From CS3-C152 sp964347025 (lineage in GTDB: Archaea; Aenigmatarchaeota; Aenigmatarchaeia; QMZP01; QMZT01), in contig CAYFWU010000001.1 in assembly GCA_964347025.1 (NCBI GenBank), positions 1-64,000 on the forward strand: a stretch of DNA of 64,000 nucleotides, given 5' to 3'. A program made the translations under genes and the position numbers. Position 1 is the stretch's first letter. Each line of letters starts with the position of its first letter. This document shows positions 7,621 through 15,579 of this stretch, piece by piece. The notes beneath the pieces are model-generated. The model saw only the letters and a list, made by a program, of their open reading frames with translations, had not been told where the DNA came from and did not search any database.

Positions 7621-9432
7621 TTACGTTTTCTCCCTGCTCGTTCCCATTTCCACTATCTTGGCATAGGCAGGTCTTGTTATCAGTATCCCCACGAGCACGC
7701 CGACAACAGTTGTTATTGCGAAGCCTCGGACCAGGCCGACTCCAAGCGACATCAATGGAACCATCGCAGCGATGGTTGTGGATGCCGATCCAAAGATTAT
7801 AAAGAATGCGCGTTTGATCCTGTCCTTGATGGTGTATAATATCTTCCTTTCCTCTTCTCTTCTGGTGAGGGTTTCGTCGGCTATAACGATCATGTTGTCC
7901 ACCCCCACCCCTATCGCAGCTATTATTCCGCCTATTGCCGGCAGATCAATTGTCCATGTGAGCAGACCGAGAATAGGGATTAACAAAGCTCCTATCCATG
8001 CTATCACGTCTACCTCGTGTTTCTTCCACCATGCTGCTCCTATAACGAGCGCGTTGAGCATGAGGACGGGAACCCATATCACCCAGTCGTTGCTGGCCGC
8101 TATTCCGAGTATTATGACGATCTCGGAAAGACCGATAAATACCAAGGGGATGGAAACGCGGAGCTTTCTGTATCTTGCGAACACAACTATTATAACAGCT
8201 ATCGCAGCGAACAGTCCGGCGTACATCGCTGAGGTTACGAACCCCTTTCCTAGTGTTGGTGATATAACGCCTACGGAAACGGTTTCCAGGCTGACTGGTA
8301 ATGCTCCGGACCTAAGGATTGTCTGGAGGTTGAGTTTTTCCTTTGTGGCATCCTCTCTCGTCTCCCGTGACCCCTCTATCTGCGGGGTCGTGTAGATCTT
8401 TCCTCCGAGTGTGGATGCTATCCTGAGACTGGAAACCAACTGATTATCAAGGTAAAGGAATATCTGTGAATCCTTTAGATAGTAGTCTCCTGATTGGAGA
8501 TCCATCTGGCTTGGTATGCCCGATGTTATCTTGGCGAATCTCTCGGCTCCTTTCTCTGAGACAAGGATTCCGAAGTAGAACGAGAAGAATTGGCCACGGG
8601 GAATTATTCCAGAATGTTGAGGGTCAGAATAAACTAGTTCGATATCCTCTCCCCTGTAGGCTGTTCCCAGGAAGAACAATTCGCCCCCTGTTTCCGTTGC
8701 ATTGATATACTCAAAATCAATCCCGTCCAATGTAAAGGTCTCATTCGGTCTCACCGTGAGTTCGCCCAGAAGGACGGTATTGTTCTCTGTCAGCTCTACA
8801 GGGTAGGCGTTTTCCCCGAGCTGGAAGTTGCCCTTGCCTTTACTGAGAAAAACAGGTTTCGATATTTTGGCTTCAAAATTTCCCTGTTTGGAAAGAAGAT
8901 CTGAGACCACCTCCCTTCCCAAGCCGGCGGCCTCTATCTGGACGAAATATTCGCCGCCAATCGATCTTATGGGGAAGAATCTCACCTCTCTGAGACCGTA
9001 GATATTCGCTCTAGTCTGGAGGGTCGCGATAATCTGGTCTATCATCTCGCCGGAGGCGTTTTCCTTTGGCTGGAGGAGGATTCGCGTTCCTCCCTTTATG
9101 TCAAGCCCAAAGTCGAGGTTTGTTCTGTCTATCTCCATGACGTCTATTCCCAGGCCGCTCTCGTTGACAAAGAATTTGTATCTGTTTCTGTCGGCTGTTA
9201 ACGTTATGTTGCCTTTGTAATCCTTTGCCAGGCTCTCCCATTCATCAACTCTGTATATCTTTTCTCCATTTACGTGCGAAATAATCATGCCCTGCTGTAG
9301 AACGCCTTTCGCCGGGGAGGTATCGTAGACGTACGCCACCTGAACACCAACGTAATGCGGCTTAAGGATTATTGCAAGTATCGCTCCAGTCACCATTATC
9401 AGCAATAGTAAAAGCCTCCAATACTTCAACAT
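7621..9432 (-). CDS. secD: Protein-export membrane protein SecD
   Basis: The 603-residue RND-fold protein assists Sec translocation from the outer side of the membrane. It has an N-terminal TM (about 5-22), a large external part, and five more TM segments in the C-terminal 200 residues. The conserved DLGLDIKGGTRILLQPKE-like motif appears as LDFGLDIKGGTRILL, and the TM4 motif as GVGVDNMIVIADETL. Its ATG overlaps the secF stop codon (ATGA), so both are translated from one message, in the usual archaeal secF-secD order. A PDZ-like stretch (GVLQQGMIISHVNGEKIYRVDEW) near residues 43-66 is visible. Confidence 0.92.
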   Translation of the reverse strand: MLKYWRLLLLLIMVTGAILAIILKPHYVGVQVAYVYDTSPAKGVLQQGMIISHVNGEKIYRVDEWESLAKDYKGNITLTADRNRYKFFVNESGLGIDVMEIDRTNLDFGLDIKGGTRILLQPKENASGEMIDQIIATLQTRANIYGLREVRFFPIRSIGGEYFVQIEAAGLGREVVSDLLSKQGNFEAKISKPVFLSKGKGNFQLGENAYPVELTENNTVLLGELTVRPNETFTLDGIDFEYINATETGGELFFLGTAYRGEDIELVYSDPQHSGIIPRGQFFSFYFGILVSEKGAERFAKITSGIPSQMDLQSGDYYLKDSQIFLYLDNQLVSSLRIASTLGGKIYTTPQIEGSRETREDATKEKLNLQTILRSGALPVSLETVSVGVISPTLGKGFVTSAMYAGLFAAIAVIIVVFARYRKLRVSIPLVFIGLSEIVIILGIAASNDWVIWVPVLMLNALVIGAAWWKKHEVDVIAWIGALLIPILGLLTWTIDLPAIGGIIAAIGVGVDNMIVIADETLTRREEERKILYTIKDRIKRAFFIIFGSASTTIAAMVPLMSLGVGLVRGFAITTVVGVLVGILITRPAYAKIVEMGTSREKT

Positions 9433-10283
9433 CAGATCAACCCCTTTCTCTCACAATACCACTTAAGTATGACAGAGTTCATTAACCATGTATTCATTAT
9501 GTCTATCGCCAACCCTATGATCAGGACTGTTGCTATCTGTGAAAGTACAGGAGATATCGCAGACAACAGCAAGGCGGTCAGGGCTGCTATTGACGTGATG
9601 GTCATGGTCAATCCTGTCTTCAGGGCTCTGCGTATCTTTTCACTGAGTGTTTTATCCTCTGACTCCCTGAGCAACCGGGAGGTTAACATTATGTCGGTAT
9701 CCACTGAGTAACCTATCAACATTAGCAACGCAGCAAGCCCTGCCAGCGATAGTTCGATTCCGAAAACCTGCATTAATCCCAGGGTAATGAGTATGTCGGA
9801 CATTGCAGACATTATGACAGCTATGGAAGGGACGAACGTACGGAAGATAACGAAAACTATTATGCCCATGAATATGAAGGCTATTATTATCGCCAGCTGC
9901 GCCTGTGACCAGAACGTCGCTCCTAAAGAAGGTCCGATGGTTTCGATTGATACATCTCGAGTTTCAACGCCCATTGTCTTCAGCTCGCTGAGGATGTTAT
10001 CCGGCTCTATCTCGCTTGAGGTTTCTATCAGCGTTCCATACCCCTCAAAACTTCTTGTTTCCCGGACGTTTATTGGTGTGAACTTCTCCTTTAACTCCGT
10101 CTCTATGTTCGCCACATCCAACCTGTTCTCAGTGTTTATTGTTATCAGTGTTCCGCCCTTCAGTTCGATCGATCTCTGGAACCATTCTCCTGTCTGATTG
10201 TATTGACTGATGAGGATTCCAGCTGATGTTAGCAGAAAGATAATTGGAACTGCAAGGAAGAGTTTATAATTCGGAAGTTTCAT
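9432..10283 (-). CDS. secF: Protein-export membrane protein SecF
   Basis: The 283-residue partner of SecD has one N-terminal TM, a short external domain and five C-terminal TMs. The ELKGGTLITI motif (about 39-48) and the IGYSVDTDIMLTSRLLRE motif (about 189-206) identify SecF. It is the first gene of the secF-secD pair and overlaps secD by 4 bp. A TATA-like TTTAAACATAAT precedes it on the minus strand. The spacer to the divergent flavoprotein gene is only about 60 bp. Confidence 0.92.
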   Translation of the reverse strand: MKLPNYKLFLAVPIIFLLTSAGILISQYNQTGEWFQRSIELKGGTLITINTENRLDVANIETELKEKFTPINVRETRSFEGYGTLIETSSEIEPDNILSELKTMGVETRDVSIETIGPSLGATFWSQAQLAIIIAFIFMGIIVFVIFRTFVPSIAVIMSAMSDILITLGLMQVFGIELSLAGLAALLMLIGYSVDTDIMLTSRLLRESEDKTLSEKIRRALKTGLTMTITSIAALTALLLSAISPVLSQIATVLIIGLAIDIMNTWLMNSVILKWYCERKGLI

Positions 10284-10346
10284 GAAATCACGTATAGATT
10301 ATGTTATGATATTATGTTTAAATAAGTGGTATCCATAGGTTTTAAT

Positions 10347-11372
10347 ATGTTCGATGTTGTCGTGGTAGGGGCAGGGCCTGTCGGTCTGTACACAACAAAG
10401 CTGTGCGAAGATCTAGGATATAAGGTTGTCGTGCTTGAAGAGCATGGGAAGATTGGCGAACCCCTGCAGTGTTCAGGTCTGATCTCAAGTAACATAGAGA
10501 AATTTTTTTCTGATATAAAAGAATGGAATGTCATTGATAACGAGGTGGATTCGGCAATAGTTCATTCGCCGAAGAATGAATTTGTTCTCAAGAAGAAAAA
10601 TGCTGCATACGTGATTGATCGTTCGAAGTTTGACAAAAGGTTGGGAGGAATAGTTAAATCGAAAATTCTGCTCAACTGTAAAGTGGGTAGTATCGTGGTG
10701 AGGAAAGATTGTGTAGAGGTTAACACCACTAAAGGAAGGGTAAGGGGGAGGCTGGTGGGAGGGTGTGATGGAACGAATTCAGTAGTTGCGAAGGGTCTGT
10801 GCGTAAAACCGAAGGAGAAAATCAAAGGGCTGATAGGGGTTGTTAATGAAAAAAGTTATTCCAAGAATGTTGATCTTTACTTCGACAAGAGCAGGTTGAA
10901 GGATGGATTCTTCTGGAAAATCCCGAGGGGCAGAAAACTGGAGTATGGTGTGTTGGGAAGGGATGTGAATTTTAATGATCTGGAAAAATTCTTCGGTATC
11001 AAGAAATACGAAAAATTCGCGGGTCTCATACCAATAGGCTCTGTTAAAAAAAGCTATTTCGACCGTATACTTCTTATTGGGGATGCAGCAGGGCAGGTGA
11101 AGCCGTGGTCTGGAGGCGGGGTGGTGTATGGGCTGACATCTGCGAGTATTGCCTCCTCTGTGATGAAAAGGGCTTTCGAGAAAAACGATTTCAGCGAGAG
11201 GGTTTTGAAGGAATATGAGACCCTTTGGAGAGCCAGAATAGGGAAACAGATAGGATTCGGGTTGTTTTTGAGGAAGATCATAAAGACCGTGAATAATATG
11301 CAGTTGGAAATGCTGTTCAGGACGGGCAAACTGATGGATTTCAGATGGATGGATATGGATTTTATATTTTAA
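10347..11372 (+). CDS. Geranylgeranyl reductase-family FAD-dependent oxidoreductase
   Basis: The N-terminus MFDVVVVGAGPVGLYTTKLCEDLGYKVVVLEE is a textbook FAD-binding Rossmann motif, followed by GEPLQCSGLIS, a mark of the archaeal geranylgeranyl reductase family. ILLIGDAAGQVKPWSGGGVVYGL near residues 240-262 is the second FAD motif of the group. Family members saturate the isoprenoid chains of archaeal lipids, so this probably acts on digeranylgeranyl-glycerophospholipid or a polyprenol. I chose the ATG at 10347 over an in-frame GTG at 10326, because a TATA-like TTTAAATA lies at about 10318-10325. This leaves an almost leaderless message. At 341 residues it is shorter than many (about 390-400). 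Confidence 0.8.
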   Translation: MFDVVVVGAGPVGLYTTKLCEDLGYKVVVLEEHGKIGEPLQCSGLISSNIEKFFSDIKEWNVIDNEVDSAIVHSPKNEFVLKKKNAAYVIDRSKFDKRLGGIVKSKILLNCKVGSIVVRKDCVEVNTTKGRVRGRLVGGCDGTNSVVAKGLCVKPKEKIKGLIGVVNEKSYSKNVDLYFDKSRLKDGFFWKIPRGRKLEYGVLGRDVNFNDLEKFFGIKKYEKFAGLIPIGSVKKSYFDRILLIGDAAGQVKPWSGGGVVYGLTSASIASSVMKRAFEKNDFSERVLKEYETLWRARIGKQIGFGLFLRKIIKTVNNMQLEMLFRTGKLMDFRWMDMDFIF

Positions 11373-11387
11373 AACAAATATTTTCAG

Positions 11388-11957
11388 ATGAGTTTCAAGA
11401 AATTTCTCGGAGATTTCGAAATAGACAAAAGGTCGGGGTATTCGATGGTAGATGTTGTTAGGGTTTTCAAGATTCTTTCAGAAAGGTCTATAGGAAGGAT
11501 TTTGCTCATAAAAGAATTGGATATGGGTGAAGCAACGGTTAAAACCATTGTAAAGAACCTCAGGAAGCGTGGGTTCACCAAAAATTCAACCAGAGGCGAG
11601 GTTCTGACCAAAAAAGGCAAGAAGGTAGCGGATTATCTGAACAGGAAAGTTTCCATTGCCTTCAGGGTTCGAATTCCATCCATAAGCAAAAAACCCACAG
11701 TTGCCCTAATAGTCAAGAATGCGTCCAAGAAGGTGAAAATGGGTATCGAACAGAGGGATGAAGGCATGAAGATGGGAGTTAAGGTTACCACACTTGTTTT
11801 CCAAGGGAAACGGGTGAAATTCCCGGGGACAGGGGACGTTGTCAGGGGTCTGGAAAATCTGGAAGTTGAAGATAATGATGTCATAATAATCGCTTCAGGA
11901 GAAAATAAGACAAAGGCAGAACGCGGAGGGATCGCGGCCACGCTGACCCTCATATGA
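11388..11957 (+). CDS. Winged-helix transcriptional regulator with C-terminal ligand-like domain
   Basis: This is a 189-residue protein. Residues 20-80 form a winged helix-turn-helix: ILLIKELDMGEATVKTIVKNLRKRGF is the HTH, and TRGEVLTKKGKKVADYL the wing. Residues about 90-189 form a separate alpha/beta domain with TVALIVKN, GVKVTTLVFQGKRVKFPG and a glycine-rich end NDVIIIASGENKTKAERGGIAATLTLI. It resembles archaeal HTH proteins with a DUF4443-like C-terminal domain, and I hold that family call loosely. It begins 15 bp after the flavoprotein gene, so the two are likely co-transcribed. It overlaps the convergent gene at 11950 by 8 bp. Confidence 0.6.
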   Translation: MSFKKFLGDFEIDKRSGYSMVDVVRVFKILSERSIGRILLIKELDMGEATVKTIVKNLRKRGFTKNSTRGEVLTKKGKKVADYLNRKVSIAFRVRIPSISKKPTVALIVKNASKKVKMGIEQRDEGMKMGVKVTTLVFQGKRVKFPGTGDVVRGLENLEVEDNDVIIIASGENKTKAERGGIAATLTLI

Positions 11958-12789
11958 GTTTCAGTCCAAAATCCGTGTAGAAAAAGGGGTTTCTTTCGAG
12001 GGTTCTTCCGAGGTCTGAAAAGTATCCCTTTATGGGATTTCCATTGCCCGGATAAAGAAGTATCTGTTCCATTTCTTTTTCTCTTTGTGATTTTCCGTAA
12101 CCACCGCCGCCGCAGTATGATTCTCTCTCGGTCGCCAGCCTCCATTCAACCTTGTCTCCTTTCTTGAGAATTTCCTGATCTATACTGTTTTCCCCTATCC
12201 TGTACTCGTTGGTTTCACCGTCTTTCACCCAGAACTCAAGGTAGGCCATATTCCCGTCAATTTTAGATCCGTCCTTTTTTCCGTCCATGGAATCCAGATA
12301 AAAAGTTCGTGTATTCTCGTCATAGCTTATCTTTAGATCCATACCATTCTTCTGGGATGCCTCCAACGTTAGCTCATAAACAGTTTTTCCCGCTTCCTCG
12401 TTTTCCATGAAAATGCTCTGGTAGGTGAGCTGGTCGTTGAAAAACACGGGTTCTGTGTATTCGACCTTCAGGAAATCATTCTTTCCCTGATATTCGTTTT
12501 TTTGTTCAACAATGGTATAATCCAATTCATTCATCGCCTTGAATTCCAGATCCAATGGTTTTTCGATTGCCCTCTCCCTCTTTTTGGAGAGGTGATATTG
12601 GTTCTCGGTCCTGTCTGGTTCTTCCCTGATTTCCTTGTAATCCTTATAGAGTGACTCTATCTCCTCTTCGCTGTAAACTATCTCGAACCCCTCATCCTCT
12701 TGGTTTTCCTCACTGTCTTCTAAATTCTCTTCGTCTTCCTCTAGATCTTCAAAAAAATCGAGGTCCTCAAATCTGGATAATTTATCCAT
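11950..12789 (-). CDS. Hypothetical acidic protein, DUF4430-like segment
   Basis: The 279-residue protein has a highly acidic first quarter (runs of Glu/Asp at about 8-60) and no signal peptide or membrane segment. Near residues 188-235 is a stretch MAYLEFWVKDGETNEYRIGE followed by LKKGDKVEWRLATERESYCGG. It recalls the DUF4430 (transcobalamin-C-like) fold, with its backbone-binding GD-VEWR motif, but that resemblance is weak. A CGGGGYG glycine cluster follows. I do not recognise the whole protein. It lies downstream of the mevalonate cluster on the same strand but is separated from it by the DUF35 gene's own upstream direction. Confidence 0.45.
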   Translation of the reverse strand: MDKLSRFEDLDFFEDLEEDEENLEDSEENQEDEGFEIVYSEEEIESLYKDYKEIREEPDRTENQYHLSKKRERAIEKPLDLEFKAMNELDYTIVEQKNEYQGKNDFLKVEYTEPVFFNDQLTYQSIFMENEEAGKTVYELTLEASQKNGMDLKISYDENTRTFYLDSMDGKKDGSKIDGNMAYLEFWVKDGETNEYRIGENSIDQEILKKGDKVEWRLATERESYCGGGGYGKSQREKEMEQILLYPGNGNPIKGYFSDLGRTLERNPFFYTDFGLKLI

Positions 12790-12832
12790 ATTTAGAAGAG
12801 GAAACAGGATTTAAATAATTTTTGTTTCAGAA

Positions 12833-13234
12833 TCAGTCAGCCATTTCGAATTTAAGTCCGTAGTGTATCAGTCCGTCGCTCCCGTCCTCGCACATCTTTC
12901 TGAAAACCGACCGAACGCGTTTCCCTGTCTTGATGTTTTCTATATCCCCTACGATCTGTGCTGCTATGTTTGCCCCTTCATCCAAATGTACGATGGCAAC
13001 GACGTAGGGGGTGTAGTGTTCAAAGCCTTCCGGAGCTGTCCTTATGATCGTGTATGAAACTATCTTCCCCTTTCCGCTAAAGGGGAATTCACGGATGTTC
13101 CCGCTCCTCCTGCATTCCGGGCATAAATTACGAGGTGGGAAGTAAACGTTTTTACATTTCAGACATTTGGTTCCTACAAGATTATACTTGGGTTTCTTCA
13201 GTCTCCAGAACAAAGGAACAGACCTGTAAGGCAT
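12833..13234 (-). CDS. DUF35 zinc-ribbon/OB-fold protein of the acetoacetyl-CoA thiolase/HMG-CoA synthase complex
   Basis: From the chosen ATG at 13234 this gives 133 residues, MPYRSVPLFWRLKKPKYNLV. A longer frame upstream would run into the thiolase gene. The rubredoxin-like zinc ribbon has two pairs of cysteines (GTKCLKCKN and RNLCPECRR, near residues 23-41), followed by an OB-fold (GKGKIVSYTIIRTAPEGFEHYTPYVVAIVHL). In archaea this protein bridges thiolase and HMG-CoA synthase and shares the CoA site, channelling acetoacetyl-CoA. The start lies 1 bp after the thiolase stop, with a GGGAGGG ribosome-binding site inside the thiolase end. Confidence 0.88.
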   Translation of the reverse strand: MPYRSVPLFWRLKKPKYNLVGTKCLKCKNVYFPPRNLCPECRRSGNIREFPFSGKGKIVSYTIIRTAPEGFEHYTPYVVAIVHLDEGANIAAQIVGDIENIKTGKRVRSVFRKMCEDGSDGLIHYGLKFEMAD

Positions 13235-13235
13235 G

Positions 13236-14384
13236 TCATTCCCTCCCCAATATGTGGACCAGAGAACTGGCTCCACTACCTCCTATATTGTGCGTCAATC
13301 CCACTCTTGCTTTTTTTACCTGGTTAGAGGCTTCACCTCTCAGCTGTTTTACAACCTCAACTATCTGTTTGATACCTGTTGCCCCGACAGGATGACCCAT
13401 CTTCAATCCCCCGTCAGTATTGACTGGGATTTTCCCGCCTATCATTACATCTTTTTTCAAAAGCAGTTCCTTTCCCTTTCCCTTCTTGCAAAATCCAAGG
13501 TCTTCATACGCCAATATCTCAGCTATGCTGAAACAATCGTGAACTTCTGCAATGTCTATTTCATTAGGTTTCATGTCTGCCTGCCTGTAAGCCTTTTTCG
13601 CAGCTATCTGCGTGGCGGGTATTTCTGTCAGACTGATCCTGTTGTGGAGTGCGAGTGTGTCTGAAGCCTGCCCACTGCCAAGTATCCAGATTGGGTTTTT
13701 GAATTTCTTTGCAACCTTTTCCGAAGCCAAAACAACGGCAGCAGCCCCATCTGTTATGGGAGAACAATCAAGAAGTCTGAGCGGATCTGCTATGAGGGGC
13801 GAACGTAAAACATCATCTACCGTTATCTCATAATTGAACTGTGCGTAGGGGTTATTGAGACCGTGTTTATGATTCTTCACAGGGACAAGGGCAAGCTCTT
13901 TTCTCGTCAGTTTGTATTTCTCCATGTAGGCCTTTGCCATGAGGGCGTAAAGGCCGACAAATGTCAGGCCTATTGATGACTCCCATTCCTGATCTCCTGC
14001 TCCCATTAACGTTGATATTGCTCCTGACCCCTTTATGTCTGTCATCTTCTCTGCTCCTCCAGCCATAACCATATCATACTCTCCTGAAAGTATCGAAAGG
14101 TAGGCCTTACGGAAGGCCAGCGCTCCGGATGCACAGGCGGATTCACACCTGGTTGCAGGTATGGGATTAAGACCGGCCTGGTCAACAGCCAGAGCTCCCA
14201 GATGCTCTTGGCCTATAAACCTACCGGCGGACATGTTTCCTATGTACAGCGCCTGAACATTCTTTCCGTCTATGCCTGCATCTTTGAGAGCGAGTGCACC
14301 AGCCTCTGTCGAGAGGTCTCGCAGAGACTTCATCCAGTGTTCACCGAGTTTCGTGCATCCAACCCCGACAGCTGCGACTCTCAT
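13236..14384 (-). CDS. Acetyl-CoA C-acetyltransferase (thiolase), mevalonate pathway
   Basis: This 382-residue archaeal-type thiolase condenses two acetyl-CoA to acetoacetyl-CoA. The nucleophilic cysteine is in CESACASGALAF (Cys84). The histidines of the C-terminal half are in EVHDCFSIAE and NTDGGLKMGHPVGATG, and the end reads HNIGGSGASSLVHILG. The gene is the middle one of the tight HMG-CoA synthase-thiolase-DUF35 operon, with 2 bp to the gene before and 1 bp to the gene after. The three products form one complex in methanogens and related archaea. Confidence 0.92.
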   Translation of the reverse strand: MRVAAVGVGCTKLGEHWMKSLRDLSTEAGALALKDAGIDGKNVQALYIGNMSAGRFIGQEHLGALAVDQAGLNPIPATRCESACASGALAFRKAYLSILSGEYDMVMAGGAEKMTDIKGSGAISTLMGAGDQEWESSIGLTFVGLYALMAKAYMEKYKLTRKELALVPVKNHKHGLNNPYAQFNYEITVDDVLRSPLIADPLRLLDCSPITDGAAAVVLASEKVAKKFKNPIWILGSGQASDTLALHNRISLTEIPATQIAAKKAYRQADMKPNEIDIAEVHDCFSIAEILAYEDLGFCKKGKGKELLLKKDVMIGGKIPVNTDGGLKMGHPVGATGIKQIVEVVKQLRGEASNQVKKARVGLTHNIGGSGASSLVHILGRE

Positions 14385-14386
14385 CT

Positions 14387-15427
14387 TTAATCACCCTTCA
14401 ACTTCTTTCTTAACCTGACGTACGTTCCGTAATCTATGTTCTCTTTTCTGTCTATATAAAAATCGGTTTTTTTAGCAAGATTTACCCTCTCCAAGATCTT
14501 ATCAGTTACTAAGAATGAAAAGGAGTCAGAGCCTGCTCCTGAACCATAAGACGTTATGAATATCCTTTCACCAGGTTTCGCTTTGTCCAATACCCTTGAA
14601 AGGCCCAGAAGGCTTGAACCGGAATAGCAATTACCTATCTTTCTCACAACCATTCCCAGTTCCACCTGGTTCTTTGAGAAACCCAAGGATTTTGCAGCCT
14701 TTAAAGGGAACTTGCCATTGGGCATATGGAAAACAACATGATTGAAATCAGAGGGCTTCATGGAGAGTTTTTCAAGAAGTCTGCCTGTTGCAGAGATAAC
14801 ATGCTTGAAGTAGGCTGGCTTTCCTGTGAATCTTGCTCCATGGCTAGGATAGTCAGCTCCCTCTCTCCTCCAGAAATCGGATGTGTCTGTTGTGTATGAA
14901 CACGTCCCTTCAAGAACCGCTAGCGGGTTCTTGCCTATGATGTAGGCAGCTCCGCCGGCAGCAGCCGTATACTCCAAGGCGTCTCCTGGTTTGGATTGAG
15001 CACAGTCCGCTCCTATCGCCATCCCATATTTTATCTCACCAGATTTCACAAGGGCATAACAGCATTGCATCCCGGCTGTCCCTGCCTTGCAGGCGAATTC
15101 CAAATCTGCAAGCATCAATTCCGGTCCTAGGCTGAGGGCATCAGCAACAACAGTTCCAGAGGGTTTCACGGCATAAGGGTGAGATTCGGAACCTATGTAT
15201 AACGCCCCCACATCTTGGGGGTTTATCCCTGCCCTCAGCAGGGCGTTCCTCCCTGCCTCGACACTTATTGTTATCGTATCCTCATCCTTGTCTGGAACTG
15301 ATTTTTCCTCTACGAGAAGGCCTTTCCTGATGGTTTCAGGGTCTGCCTTCCATACCCTTGCTATTTCATCTACGCTTATTCTGAATCTTGGAATGTAAGC
15401 TCCATACCCCACTATCCCTATTTTCAT
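14387..15427 (-). CDS. Hydroxymethylglutaryl-CoA synthase (archaeal)
   Basis: The 346-residue enzyme condenses acetoacetyl-CoA and acetyl-CoA to HMG-CoA. The start MKIGIVGYGAYIPRFRI is nearly invariant in archaeal HMG-CoA synthases. The catalytic cysteine is Cys113 in LEFACKAGTAGMQ. The NDFNHVVFHMPNGKFP-like segment (here FNHVVFHMPNGKFP) carries the active-site His, and FITSYGSGAGSDSF the CoA-binding loop. It is the first gene of the mevalonate operon, and its product is the substrate of the class II HMG-CoA reductase at 1.8-3.1 kb. Confidence 0.93.
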   Translation of the reverse strand: MKIGIVGYGAYIPRFRISVDEIARVWKADPETIRKGLLVEEKSVPDKDEDTITISVEAGRNALLRAGINPQDVGALYIGSESHPYAVKPSGTVVADALSLGPELMLADLEFACKAGTAGMQCCYALVKSGEIKYGMAIGADCAQSKPGDALEYTAAAGGAAYIIGKNPLAVLEGTCSYTTDTSDFWRREGADYPSHGARFTGKPAYFKHVISATGRLLEKLSMKPSDFNHVVFHMPNGKFPLKAAKSLGFSKNQVELGMVVRKIGNCYSGSSLLGLSRVLDKAKPGERIFITSYGSGAGSDSFSFLVTDKILERVNLAKKTDFYIDRKENIDYGTYVRLRKKLKGD

Positions 15428-15579
15428 GCCATCATCTAAGCTATTTAATATAAGAAGGTTACTTAAATGTTTTTAAATATTTTAATTAAAATCCGGCAAT
15501 CGTAGTAAAAGTGGCCAAAGGGTAATATCCAATCGTTGTGCTAAATAGTTTTAAATAATCCGATCAATTATATGAGATT
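15428..15579. promoter_or_regulatory. Divergent promoter region, HMG-CoA synthase operon / aglB
   Basis: This is a 152-bp spacer. TTTTTAAATATTTTAATTAAAA at about 15470-15491 is a TATA-rich zone that can serve the minus-strand operon. TTTTAAATAATCC at about 15548-15560 is a TATA element about 25-30 bp before the aglB ATG, which implies a very short leader. The middle (about 15492-15540) is GC-richer, with no ORF or structured RNA that I can recognise. Confidence 0.5.
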